From Ceriagrion tenellum (lineage: Eukaryota > Arthropoda > Insecta > Odonata > Coenagrionidae), in contig OY720639.1 of NCBI GenBank assembly GCA_963169105.1, positions 54,727,848-54,791,847 of the forward strand: a DNA stretch of 64,000 nucleotides, in the 5' to 3' direction. The notes under the pieces are model-generated. The model worked only from the letters and a program-made list of their open reading frames with translations, was not told the origin of the DNA and did not search any database. The translations under genes were made by a program, and so were the position numbers. Below are positions 1-10,739 of the stretch, in pieces (position 1 is the first letter of the stretch; every line of letters starts with the position of its first letter).

Positions 1-65
1 TTATGTATAATGCTTTGGTAATGTTCCTATCTCTACTGCTGAGGGATTGAACTCACCAGAACGTT

Positions 66-821
66 TTATATATTACCAGAGGCAGCATTACAAACAACTT
101 CTTTAGAGCTCTTAGTGAAATTTCGTTCGTCGAGTGTCTTTAGCGTTTCTTTATGCCCGATACTCAGTGAGGGTAGGGGATGGTAAGAGGGATATTTATA
201 TGCGCGCGTGCGTGTGTGTGTATCTTTGTGAGGATAAGTATCGGAAGAGGCATGGTGGGAAAATGAGAAGGTGAAGGCCGAATGTGAGGTTTTTGCCGGT
301 GAGAGAGGGTGTAAGTAATTGACGCCAAAAGAAAATAATGGAGAAGGGTAAGGAAGGCGTGGCATTAGGGGCCGAGGAGAAGGGGAAACAAAAGGAAAGG
401 AAGAGGATGGGGGTGTAAAAGGAGAGATAAACGACCTGAGAGGGGAGTTTACGTGGGGCGGATGGGCGGGTTGAAGGCGTGGGGGGAGCGGGAAGGTGTG
501 GAAGAGGGAAAAATTTCTCGTCTCGACGAAATGAAGGAAGGCTGGATGGAGTGGGTTGGGGGAAGATTGAGAGACTAACGCGGGAGGAAGCGAGGAGGGG
601 GGGAAGGGAAGACTGCGGCCAAAGAAATGAATATCGGAAGGCGAAATGGCAGGCGGTGCACTGGAATGGTTACGGGGGATATTAGACTTTGAATATCGCA
701 TCTCGATTCTGAAAGTATCGCGTTTGCATCGATGTTTCCTTTCATCGATATATGTATCCTCAACGAATTTCATCTTACTTAAACTATCGTGGACATGATA
801 TAAATCGATTCTCTGTTTCAT
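66..821 (-). CDS. Long open frame, probably not a gene (251 codons)
   Basis: This is the longest uninterrupted frame in the window, but I do not recognise it. About the first 55 residues are mixed and charged. The rest is Pro/Ser/His/Phe-rich low-complexity sequence (runs such as PPSSLPPA and SPSPRPLMP). That composition is what the complement of a G-rich purine tract produces, because such a tract lacks the T/A triplets that make stop codons. I see no signal peptide, domain or catalytic motif. No convincing splice sites or polyadenylation signal frame it. A shorter frame on the opposite strand overlaps its middle. Most likely it is open by base composition; a lineage-specific protein or an exon cannot be excluded. 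Confidence 0.12.
   Translation of the reverse strand: MKQRIDLYHVHDSLSKMKFVEDTYIDERKHRCKRDTFRIEMRYSKSNIPRNHSSAPPAISPSDIHFFGRSLPFPPSSLPPALVSQSSPNPLHPAFLHFVETRNFSLFHTFPLPPRLQPAHPPHVNSPLRSFISPFTPPSSSFPFVSPSPRPLMPRLPYPSPLFSFGVNYLHPLSPAKTSHSAFTFSFSHHASSDTYPHKDTHTRTRAYKYPSYHPLPSLSIGHKETLKTLDERNFTKSSKEVVCNAASGNI
300..680 (+). other. G-rich, purine-skewed tract
   Basis: The plus strand is strongly enriched in G and A, with many GGG and GGGG runs between about 390 and 605 and some CpG. It is GC-rich against an AT-rich background. Such tracts can form G-quadruplexes or lie near promoters, but no TATA box, initiator or gene can be tied to it. Confidence 0.5.
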
Positions 822-3800
822 GTTTCCACTTCATTTCAAGGTGAGACTTTCATTATCTTTTGATGCGCTGGAAAAATATATTGGTATATGTAGTAACTCT
901 CGTCAAAAGCTATTTATAGGATCCCTCACATACATAAAGTAATATATTATGGCACGTGTATTACAAAGTTGAAATATTGCTGAGTGGCCCTATCCTTTAA
1001 TGTATCCTTTAATACAAAACCTCTGGTTACATCCGCCAGTACTATTCAATCAAACATCTTTTGAAAACATCTGGAACTAAAGACGGGTTTTACGATGGAA
1101 GTTGACGTCTATGGAAGTAGCAAGTGTGGCGATATCTCGAATGGTGTCGCCAATAGCAGGGAATTGTTCTGCTTACACATAACTTCCGGCTTTTTCCAAA
1201 CAAATGGAAGACGGAAGTAAACAATGAATGTGGTAATTAAGAAAGCCAGCCAAATTTGGCAATAATGGCGTTCGTATATGGCTGTTTGAGTCCCATAGGC
1301 ACTCGTTGGTTAAATAAATTTGTATGAATTACAGTAATAATGCGTTATTACGTCGAATGGAGAGCGTCAATTGTGAAAATAATAATAATTATCTAATAAG
1401 AGATAAGTCATGAGGATTATCTTACGGGTTCTTGAGCATTTCATTTATTTTCAAGTACAAATGAAAATTTACATAAGCAACAATGTGTCCTCCTTCTAAG
1501 TTATCCGTTATTTACATTTTAAATCTCCATTAGCTGTCAAGTGACCAAGATTCCACCGGATACGATGCGATTTTATCGCAGAATCGATATGCCACCTTAT
1601 GACAAAATAGAAACCAGTCAATTTTTCTTGCAAGTAGCAACTGCGGTTGATTACATATACTATCGATCTCTACTGCCATGGAAGTGCGTGCTTACACATC
1701 AAAGTGTCGATTGTAAGCGACTTCCAATGTCTACTGTCGTGGAAGCGACTTCCTTGTTAAACCCGCCTTAAAACTAATTAAGCGGCTAAATTTGGCTTAT
1801 TAAAAACAACTCAATGTACATTATCTGCGATCTCTGTTATGGTAGATACGTGTAATTTGTTCCCCATTTAGACAAGGTGCATTTTGATTAATGCTTATGG
1901 CTGAAAAGGGACGGAATTAATCATCTATGGGATATTGTTAACTGTATGAAAAAGACAGGAAACTATGAGAGGGAACTTGACAGATATATGTGCGAGGGAC
2001 TGTTTTCTGGATTTACGTTCTCGAAAAGCGCAATTTTTGAGTCTCCTTGGTTCCAATTTAGAAGTGATCCTGTTCAAGTACAAATTACTTCCTTTCGTAA
2101 AAATAACTTTGCTGTAAAGTTAGTAGAGTTGATAATTTTCGTGTTTATGTATCCTCTATACATTGCTCTGTGCGCTGAATAAAACATTGTTTTCAGAGAA
2201 ATAATTATGAATTTTAAACCTCTTAAAAATTATGATTTCAGATAATATAGATGAAATTACTGTATAAGTAAATTGAAGTTTATTGTATGGCTTCATACAG
2301 ATTCGAGTGAAGTTTGCTACAGTCGAAGGCCCTCAGATGAATACGCAAAGGACTCACAAAGGATTCCTAATTCCTTCAGGATTAGATTTAATTGTTACTT
2401 ATCCATCTCATGTAATCTTTAATCACATATTCGCGTATATTGCTAATATTATTGCTTAGTTAGATTTACAGGTCTGCAAAATATTGAGCAGAATTGCAAT
2501 ACGATGTATGATTTCTGTTCCATTGATATCGCACTACAACTAATTTTGATTGAGTATGATTTTGCGTGCTTGATGATATCCATTGAAATTTCTATGTGAT
2601 ATCGGATATCTGTTAGCCATATATCTAATCTATATCGCTTTCGCGTTGAATTAACTCCATCTATACAGAGTAAGTATTGAAGCTCTGTTACATAGTAGGA
2701 AAAGCACGTATTTCAATGTCATATCTTTTATTGCGTCTGTGAATTGCAATGCAAAATTACCGAGCACCGTAAGTCTTCCCTTTGATAAATAGTAATATCA
2801 CTGAAACATTTGGAAAGGTAGATAGGTATATATAAAGTTTGCTTGCCATTTCAACCAGGTGCCTGGCAATAAATGTATATGACTGAAAATGGTCGGATTT
2901 TAATATCTCATGGTGCTTCTAACATCATTTTTTATGAGATAAGAGCAGGAAATTCGGTGCAGCGGTGATAAGAAATTCTGGGCGTACCAAAGGTGCTGTG
3001 AGTTAAAATATTGGACCATTCGTTGTGTATGGGGAAAGGGTTGCATTGCCTAAAATTAATGCACTTTCATAAAGGTGGTGAATGATTTTTTAAAAAGTTA
3101 TTCGCTCCCTTATTTACCTCCCAAAAAGCTTTTATCCCTCGTATTATTGGTTATTTTATACGTTAAGAGGTTGTAACTGCTAAAATAGGTCGGTATTCGT
3201 TGGTTTGAATGAAAGTCCTCGACTTTCCAAAGTTTAGGCCTAATTATCTGTTCCAACTCACCGTCAAAACCTTGGTCGTTCGACGCTTCTTTCCTTTGTA
3301 GAAAATATACCACGAGACTTTTCGGTATTCTACAAAGGAAAATTTGTTGGACCATTGTCTTCCAATATCGTATTCTAAAGATTAGCTGGCAATACAATTT
3401 CTTCAACGTCCAATGTCGCTTGTACATTTTATTTTCCTTGTTCTCTGTGGATTGAAAACCTTTGTATAGTTCTTAGAAAACTCATCTCTACCGAAGGAAG
3501 GGCTTTTAGATCAGTGTCTCGTTGTGCTTAACATTCGAAACCATACAGAAATGTGGGCAATTCCTTGACCTTCAATAGCCTTTTATGTTTCACTTTATGG
3601 GAGTTATACCCTGGAGATTTTGAAATATTCCGACCTATTCCTTGAAATCTGTTTGTCTGGAAGGTCTTTTTGTTATCATCGACATAAGTCACATGGAACC
3701 CTGAATGATGGTGAGTGATTTCGGTACGAATGATGTGCCCTTAAAATTGCCCGATACTGCTTGTAGATATGAATGGCTCTGAATGCCTCCCTCCCTTTGA

Positions 3801-4582
3801 GTTAGAATTTTTTTCGTTCTTCTGTGGCCTTCATTAGCTTGACGGCTGCTCATGTTTCTTATTGTTTTATATATCTTCTTCTATTCCTTTGTTTTTGAGT
3901 TTCCGTTCTAACTTCTCCTTTAATCTGTTAGGCCCATTATTCTCTGTGTAATCCAATGTTTCCGATTCTCTGTATTCTCCTTCCTACTTCCTACTTCCTT
4001 GTTGCGTTAAGATTTCCTTTTTCATGTCATTCCATCTCCCTTCTCTGATCATGTGTCATTTTTATCCCCCTTTGCTCTAGTTAGAGTATTTAAATGGGCC
4101 CATCTGTGTTCCGTTTCCTTTAGTATCTTCACCTAATAGCGATTATTCGTTTATCTCTTTTAATTAATTGAGCTGATATTTCATCATTACCAAATTAACC
4201 CTGTCGTTATGAGCGGCACGATTGTACTTTAATACTTAATTGCTATTTTCCCAATAAATGTATAATCAATTTGAAGTCTTATCTTGCCCCCTGGTATTTT
4301 CAACGAGTAACTTCTTCGTGGATTGTTACCAAATAGTATGCTTCTGACGACAATGCATTTTTGCAGCCAAAGCTCATACAGACTCTTTCCCCTTTTGTTC
4401 TCTCTTCATTAAATTTACGTTTAATACTGTCTTACGTTCTCTTCAGATGCTTTAGGGTTTCTCTTATTCATCCCTTTCCATCTTCCTTCATTTTATAGAG
4501 CTCTCTGATCCATTCAGTCCCACCAAGGTCTCTTTATTATTACCAAATAGCTTTCTGATCTCCTTCATTCCAATCTCATCAT
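822..4582. other. AT-rich stretch, nothing recognised
   Basis: Unique-looking AT-rich DNA. The open frames at 1541-1771, 1946-2182 and 3110-3427 (minus) are under 110 codons, have no recognisable domain and lack splice context, so I do not call them genes. From about 3830 the plus strand becomes pyrimidine-rich, leading into the repeat array that starts near 4.58 kb. Confidence 0.5.
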
Positions 4583-4740
4583 CTCCCCACAGTTTCCAGC
4601 CAATTGACCGATTCGACCTCATTTGGGAGCTATTCATTCTCCTTTAGTCCATTTATCTATTTTATGCTCCTTCCTTTCCCTGCCTTTTCCGTACTCAGCT
4701 CGAATATCTACCAATGCCAACACCCGAGCCCTAGCCTCTA
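4583..4740 (+). repeat. Pyrimidine-rich repeat unit, copy A
   Basis: The unit starts with CTCCCCACAGTTTCC, followed by ATTCGACCTCATTTG, a CCATTTATCT segment and CTCCTTCCTTTCCCTGCC. The same blocks recur in the same order at about 6970 and 7383. It is diverged and of unknown class. It has no coding capacity on either strand, no terminal inverted repeats and no poly(A). Confidence 0.6.
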
Positions 4741-5004
4741 AAATTCCTTTTGCGGCATCCATACTTCGGCGCGTTTGCTTTTGTTCACTTTGTCATAAAT
4801 TTTCGAGAAAAGTATGCCTTGGTGCTGTAAATATCACAAATTCTCAGTTATGAAACCTGCTTTGTCCGAAATATACCAGTGAAGTTGAGGCACGTCATTA
4901 TGTTGAGGTTTTCTCCATTCGAAATCAAACTCTGCTCCTCTCGCCTTCGCTCAGGTACTAATTTTTCTGCACTGTCCGTATCGGTTTGATCCTATTAAAC
5001 ATAC

Positions 5005-5110
5005 CAAGAATTCCAAACAGTCCATTAGTTCAACCTCATTTTTCTAAACCATCCCTTTTATGAGCCATTTATCCGTCGCATCACCATCTTTTCTTTTCTT
5101 ATTACTGTCA
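5005..5110 (+). repeat. Pyrimidine-rich repeat unit, partial copy E
   Basis: It keeps the core order (TTCAACCTCATTT, then CCATTTATCCGTC, then TTTTCTTTTCTTA) but has lost the sharp CCCCACAG start. It is more diverged than copies A, B and C, which makes the call weaker. Confidence 0.4.
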
Positions 5111-6617
5111 AATTAATTCCACGTACGTTGCCTCAGCCTAATCTGTTATTTCTTCCTCCTATCCTTTCAACCCATTTCCTAGTCTCATATTTTTTATTTT
5201 AGTACTATAGCCTTCAGATGAGGTTTTGGTCGACGTTATTTATCTCAGAGTCGAAATTAATGAACAATGCTTTGTCTTACTTATCCTAGTAAATAACAAT
5301 CATAGAATTTATTTTTCGTTGAGACACCATAAAATATAGGGACTTATTCAGGCTAAACTTTTTGGATCCATGTCATTTTTAATGAGCATAAGAGCTCAGT
5401 GATTATTCTGTAATTTTCTCAACCATGGTTTTAGCAAATCATTGCCATTTTTATATTCTAAAAATGGCACTACTATCCTGAAGTTCGGGTTGACATAAAG
5501 ATAAATTGTGAATCGATATTAAGCTATCTTTTTAAAAAGTAATTAATTCGGTGTTCTTCTCTTAGCCATACTATTTTTCTTTTACACCTTTATTACTTGT
5601 CTGTCCATTCACTGCATATTACAGCCTATATGTCATTAAAAATCGCTTGTCTAATTTTCGTTCATGATACTTCATTCAACATTACCAATAACGATGTCGT
5701 ATACGAAAACGATTGTGAGAAATGTGATAATCTAAATTCCAGGTTCATTGTATGTTGTTAAGCTGGTTCAACAGATGATAAAGGCTTTCAAATGTCTCAA
5801 TTAAGACCGGTTGCTACTGTAAAAAAGAAGAAATAGGTCAGAAACGAGGAATGAGTAAACGAAAAGAAGGGAAAATGCCTTTGGAGTACGTACGGTCGGG
5901 ATTGTTTAGTCCAGATCGATAGGCCGCGCTTTGATAAGCAATTAATTTATTGGGAACGCATATTAACGGATAGAAGCGTATCTCGGGTTTCCGACTAGGT
6001 TATTCAGCTCTAATTTTTCAACAGCTAAATCCGCTATCATCTTCAGAAAGTCTATTTTAGACAATAGCCGGCTTATCCGCTCACATGTAGATGCGGAACA
6101 AAACTACTATCTGGTAGGAAATCCGGGATCTTATCCTCCAATCTGCTCGCCGAAAAAACTGAATTAGTACGAAGGAATACGTAGGGATAAGTGCGCAGTG
6201 CACTCATGTGTAATACAGAAGACCAATTCCTCCTATTTCTGTAGTTTCTTGCCCTCAATTCCTCCCAATATCATCCACTTATGGCGTTCTACGACCAACA
6301 CATTCTTTAAAACCAATTTCAGTTTCCAGTCTTTGTATTAGAATATAAGATCAGTTTCTGAAAACGCATGTGGTTCTCCTCCCTGCTTTCATCACTACCT
6401 TAAATTCGGTAGTGATAAATATGTTAGGTTGAGGTTATGAGCAGTCGCGATCACAAATAATATATAAGTATGAAAATACATTCCTTTACGCAAGTGCCAC
6501 CAGAAAATACATCCTCTCAATTGGGTAATTGATTTGACTTCCTTCATTCAATTCCCATTTCCTCTCGATTTTGGTATTCGTCCTTATGTTCGGTGTAATC
6601 CCATAACCATCCAGATC
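5111..6617. other. Nothing recognised between repeat copies
   Basis: AT-rich DNA with no open frame over 61 codons and no recognisable mobile element. It separates partial copies E and D of the pyrimidine-rich repeat. Confidence 0.5.
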
Positions 6618-6800
6618 TTCCAGCCAAAGAGATAATTTACCTTTTTCTCTGGCTATTTAGCCATCAATTAATCCTCTTTTTTGCCTTCCCTGTTCTCACT
6701 TCTAACTGAAATCTCCCAACTCTGACTTCGGAACCTAATGTAAGAACTCCTCATGCCTCCACCCTGCCTCCACATCCTACCTTTTTTTCTAAATGCGAGA
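6618..6800 (+). repeat. Pyrimidine-rich repeat unit, partial copy D
   Basis: It matches the 3' half of copy B. TTTGCCTTCCCTGTTCTCAC is followed by an AAATCTCCCAACTCTG segment and ends in CATCCTACCTTTTT. The corresponding end of copy B is CATCCTACCTTTTG near 7177. The 5' half is poorly conserved. Confidence 0.45.
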
Positions 6801-6967
6801 AATGTTTTTTTTTTAATAAAAACATCACAAAATTTGCTAGTGGTTCTTTATTTATTATCTATCTGAAGATTCGTGCAATAAATGTTAGGTTCTAGCGCAA
6901 TTTTCCCACGTTAGGATCTGTTCCTCTTGGTTTTTTTATTTGTCCTTCTGACAATTTCTATCCAGCA

Positions 6968-7180
6968 CGCTACCCACAGTTTCCCGCCGAAAAGCCAATT
7001 TGACCTCATTTGTGTGAAGTGCTCGCCATTTTACACTGCCCATTCATCCGTCAAATGCTCCTTCTCTTCTATGCCTTTTCTTTTCTCAGCTTCCACCGAA
7101 TTTCTCCCACCTCTGGCATCTGAATCCAATCTAAAACCTGGTAATGGTTCACCTCTCTTACTGCATCCTACCTTTTGTTA
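6968..7180 (+). repeat. Pyrimidine-rich repeat unit, copy B
   Basis: This is one of the best preserved copies. It runs CTACCCACAGTTTCCCGCC, then TTTGACCTCATTTGTGTGA, then CATTCATCCGTCAAATGCTC, then ATGCCTTTTCTTTTCTCAGC, and ends in CATCCTACC. It lies about 415 bp upstream of copy C in the same orientation. The 84-codon frame starting at 6927 is open by composition only. Confidence 0.6.
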
Positions 7181-7379
7181 ATTCAAAACTAATTAATTTG
7201 TATTTATGTTTTACAGAATGATTGGCATTAACAACGAAATTGAAAGAATTATGCTTTGATGGTGCTTCCTTACTACCTGAATATTTATGTACTTTATTGA
7301 ACCGTTGTTTTAACTCCTCCACATTTATTCTTTGTTCTACGCAGATTAGCTCACTGTCTTTCTAATCATTCAAACCTGG

Positions 7380-7560
7380 GAACTCCCCACAGCTTCCGGA
7401 AGGAGGGCCAATTCGACCTCATTTGCGTGAGGTATTCGTCCTTTTATACGTCCCCTTTCATCTGTCAAATGCTACTTCCTTTCTCTGCCTTTTCTTGTCC
7501 TTGCTACCAAAGAATTTCTCCCTCTACCGCCGACTTCCCGCGCCTAACCCTGGATGCACC
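7380..7560 (+). repeat. Pyrimidine-rich repeat unit, copy C
   Basis: It starts CTCCCCACAGCTTCC, continues AATTCGACCTCATTTGCGTG, TTTCATCTGTCAAATGCT and CTCTGCCTTTTCTTGTCC, and runs into AATTTCTCCCTCT, which copy B shares. It merges downstream into a more GC-rich block. Confidence 0.6.
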
Positions 7561-7925
7561 TTCCCCATTTCCGCTGCCTCTATCCCTTTACCCCCCTCCA
7601 CGCTCCCTTTGATCCTTTAAAAGTACCCCGCCTCCCCCTAACCCTGACGAGTCCCATCTTCATCCTCCCCTACCGATTTACCCCCAGCTCCCCCCTCCAC
7701 GCGCCCTCGACCCTTCCTCAGCCGAATTCCGCCAGCCTCTGACGTCACCCCCGGCGTACTAGGGGTCATGGTATGAGGATTCGATATCGAACCGGCCTTT
7801 GCAAATCCGCCCCCTCCTCCTCTCCCTCCCCTCCCCCCGGCGCTGCCCCTCCTCCCCGCTCCTCCGGACCTCTCATCCCCACTTAACCCTCTCGCTCTTT
7901 TTAACTCCTGCCTCTCACATTTCAT
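7540..7925. other. GC-rich, pyrimidine-skewed block
   Basis: A C-rich plus strand with several CpG, CCCCC runs, a CRE octamer and a 12-bp palindrome (7780-7791). Overlapping frames are open on both strands, as expected for C-rich DNA, and are not called as genes. It could be a distal regulatory block or an expanded tail of repeat copy C. Confidence 0.4.
7740..7747. promoter_or_regulatory. CRE-type octamer
   Basis: A perfect TGACGTCA palindrome, the consensus for CREB/ATF bZIP dimers, inside the GC-rich block. A single octamer is expected about once per 65 kb by chance, so function is unproven. Confidence 0.25.
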
Positions 7926-8059
7926 TCTAAAATTTTTGGATGAAAAATGGAGTTAAATCTACGTACACGCATTACACCCTAGAATTAGAAGAAGTGAATC
8001 ACCTCATCTCCATATTCGATGTCTAACATTGGAACCGCCTAACTTTCTTTATTCTGTCA

Positions 8060-8105
8060 ACCTCTGAAGGGGTCAATTTGGGTTCATTTGTGTATTCTTG
8101 CATTC
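8060..8105 (+). repeat. Pyrimidine-rich repeat, short fragment F
   Basis: GTCAATTTGGGTTCATTTG matches only the central part of the unit. It is too short for a firm call. Confidence 0.25.
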
Positions 8106-8689
8106 AAAATATTGCATATTGAAAGCTAAAACTCTATTTTTTTAGCAATTTAATCGCATCAACGTCTACGCGGTAATATTTTTCTCATTTTATATAGTTA
8201 TATACCGTCGCCTTTTTCCTGGACATAGTAGGATAGCAGAAATTTGAGTTAAAGATAATATGTAATTCTTCTTATCTTTAATTTCAAATTTCACATATGA
8301 ATTATCTCTTAGGGTACGTCCCATCCTTTTGATTATTTCATATTAATAATATACTCCAAATACGCCTTCTAGTTGTGCCAAAGCAGAAAGGAATATGTTA
8401 AGCGTATCGAGACAAAGAGGAACTAGTTGGATCAGTACATCCTGAGATACAAAGCATTATTTAAATATATGACGATGGTTATAAATACGAGAAGATTCCA
8501 CGAGATGCCAAATATACCGGGGTATTGGATAAAATAAACACTGCGGTAAACCAATGCAGAGCTAACGTAAATTTAAAATAAATGTGACGATTTTTAATTG
8601 AATGATAAAAATGTAAACTTGAAGCAGCTCGTTCACCGTAAATGGTGTATTCTAATGGGGCAGAGAACGTTTATTATACCTACTATTCG

Positions 8690-8940
8690 AGCTAGTGAAT
8701 CATAGCATTGTGGGATGTGGAAGGTTGAGGAGATACCTAGCGTGGCTATCAGCCCACTGTTAAAGAAAGGGCGCCCAGGGGTCTGTAGTTAGAAGTCTCA
8801 TCCGAGGGAGGGAAAATGGTCAAGAATTCCTCTCCACACAGCAGCCAAGACAGTTTTGGATTCCGGTAGAAAATTTCCGCCTCTGCGGGATTCAAATCCG
8901 GCCTCTCGGGATGGGAGGCCTGCTCATAAGCCAACCTTAC
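8690..8940 (-). repeat. tRNA-derived SINE-like fragment 1
   Basis: Read on the minus strand, the head has an A-box-like TGGCTTATGAGCAGG followed by CATCCCGAGAG and a B-box-like GGATTTGAATCC (consensus GGTTCGANTCC). A tRNA-unrelated body follows. The CATCCCGAGAG anticodon-stem-like block and the box spacing match the minus-strand fragment near 40.5 kb. The frame through it (8749-8934) is not a gene. It is decayed, with no clear target duplication. Confidence 0.5.
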
Positions 8941-10084
8941 CGTCGAAATATATTAAGCTTAATTATCCAAATATTACGGCTATGCAATACATCTTACTTC
9001 AGTAGAAAGTATGCTCTGAACACAACGACGGTCTTTTGCCTTTTCTCGCCGGAGCGCTTGTCAAGGTTATTCAAAATTTCTGATTCACATCGTTGTTGTT
9101 TTGGTAAGAAAAACTTACTTACTGAAATCACTCTCTCGTACATTTTTATGTTTCACTATTTTGGTTATTAGGGCAATCTACCGGTGAAGGTTAGTACAAG
9201 AGTAGGTGAGTTACAGTCCTCTGTACGCTAATATCTAAGTGTCTTGTCCTCTTAAACAATTCTCTCTTTGAGTCGTAGTTCCTGTCTCTTTTAATTGCAT
9301 CTATAAAGCATACTTTCTTTCCCTTTCCCGCTTACTCAACATCCTCCTCTCTATCGTGAACTTCAGAATCCATATGCCCCTCATTACCTCATCCAATCAC
9401 CTACTCTCTCTCCTCATTATCTCCTCTGAAAATTTCCTCTCCTCGAACGCCATACCGTACTCATTTTCATTTGCCATTCTTTCCGTTCATCGCGCTTTCT
9501 CCAATCTCCTCACCCAAATATCACATGACTCTGACCTTTTTTCATCTTTTTTTAGAGCACAATTTTCTGCGCCATGAATCGCTGCTCTCTCTATCGGACT
9601 CTTCACTATTCTTTTCTTTGCACCCTTACGTAAGGTCCCTGTCATGAGTTCTCTCTAATGGCTAATCGTTGTTTAGCTAGCGCAGCACTGATTCTTATAA
9701 CACTGCTATTATGCCCATTTTTGTTCGACATACTACTCGAGAAATGAAATTGCTACTTAATTAGAATAATAACTTCTGTTTCAAAATAATAAATTCCACC
9801 AAGCTCCAAGAAGTTCCTACCGTTTTAAGTTTAAATTTATTTTTATAGTAATCACAATTCCTATTCGAAAAAACGTAAATAAGAATGAACTATTTTTTTC
9901 TGTTTCAATGGTTAATATTTTGTTTTCTTCATTATTGTCTCTCCATGAAAATCAAAGCATTTTTATCAATTATAAATAAGGAATGGTCATGTCATCATCT
10001 TGCTTGCTTCCTTTCGTCGTATGACGACACGAGACAGCACTTTGTGAAAACACATAACGCGTAATATAGTGTGTTAATTTGAAA
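8941..10084. other. Nothing recognised
   Basis: AT-rich DNA, pyrimidine-rich near 9300-9550. Frames at 8911-9171 and 9356-9577 are short and without recognisable domains. Confidence 0.5.
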
Positions 10085-10150
10085 GAAATAGAGCTCTCTT
10101 ACTGCCGCGCAGGTTATTTTAACCGCTCGGACCACTGCTCAGGAGGATAT
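10085..10150 (-). repeat. Possible tRNA-like head, A-box only
   Basis: The minus strand reads GTGGTCCGAGCGGTTAAAA, resembling the D-arm of leucine/serine-type tRNAs. I cannot find a matching B box at the right distance, so this is at best a fragment of a tRNA or SINE. Confidence 0.25.
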
Positions 10151-10620
10151 TATCTGAACATTGCCCCGCCTCAGTTTGTGCCACGTGTTCCAGATCGCTG
10201 GTCAGATTCCAGATTGCTGTGAGCATGAGCCCTCCGCGGTATTGATCTTGTGCCTCGCCGCAAATTTGTTTAATGAACTGTGATGACGGTGGAAAATGCT
10301 CACTAGCTGTTGGGAGAACGCGTAACGCGATCCACTCGTGTCAGGAACAAACATCGGTCAGTTTATGCTTGCTAATCGAGCGCAGGCCAAGAAAATGTCT
10401 CGTCACGATTAAGCACGATAAATATCTGGGTTTTTATGTGTAGTTAATTTTATTTTTGCATATATACCATCAATTTGAACGTTTGTTTTACAGTACACAT
10501 ATATTATTCGGTCTTTTGTAACTGTAATAAGGGTACCAATATTATTGCACAAAAACCGACAAACCTAGCATCTTTAATCCCTTAAAATACGACAAGAAAA
10601 TGCAGTTTTGTTATTGTAAT
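10151..10620. other. Unassigned, slightly GC-richer segment
   Basis: 10150-10400 is more mixed in composition than its surroundings, with CpG and a CACGTG E-box near 10183. No open frame, repeat or known motif set explains it. Confidence 0.3.
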
Positions 10621-10635
10621 TTTAAAACATTTTTC

Positions 10636-10735
10636 CGGGGAGTCCCCAATGGGCTGGATTCAAACCCCTCGGTACATCTCCTATTATAAATGTTCTTGCC
10701 ACCGCTACAGCCAATTCTAGATCCACCGCTCGTTA
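10636..10735 (-). repeat. tRNA-derived SINE-like fragment 2
   Basis: The minus strand has an A-box-like TTGGCTGTAGCGGTGGCAAG. About 40 bp further is GGGGTTTGAATCCAGCCC, one change from a consensus B box. The order and spacing fit an internal RNA polymerase III promoter. The body cannot be aligned by eye to the other SINE-like fragments. Confidence 0.5.
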
Positions 10736-10739
10736 TTTT

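Noticed and set aside
7423..7925. Four overlapping frames in the C-rich block
   Set aside because: Low-complexity Pro/Ser/Leu translations on one strand and Gly/Arg on the other, explained by base composition.
8749..8934. 61-codon minus-strand frame as a small gene
   Set aside because: It lies inside a tRNA-derived SINE-like fragment, and a related peptide (SHPER) appears in the similar fragment at 40.5 kb.
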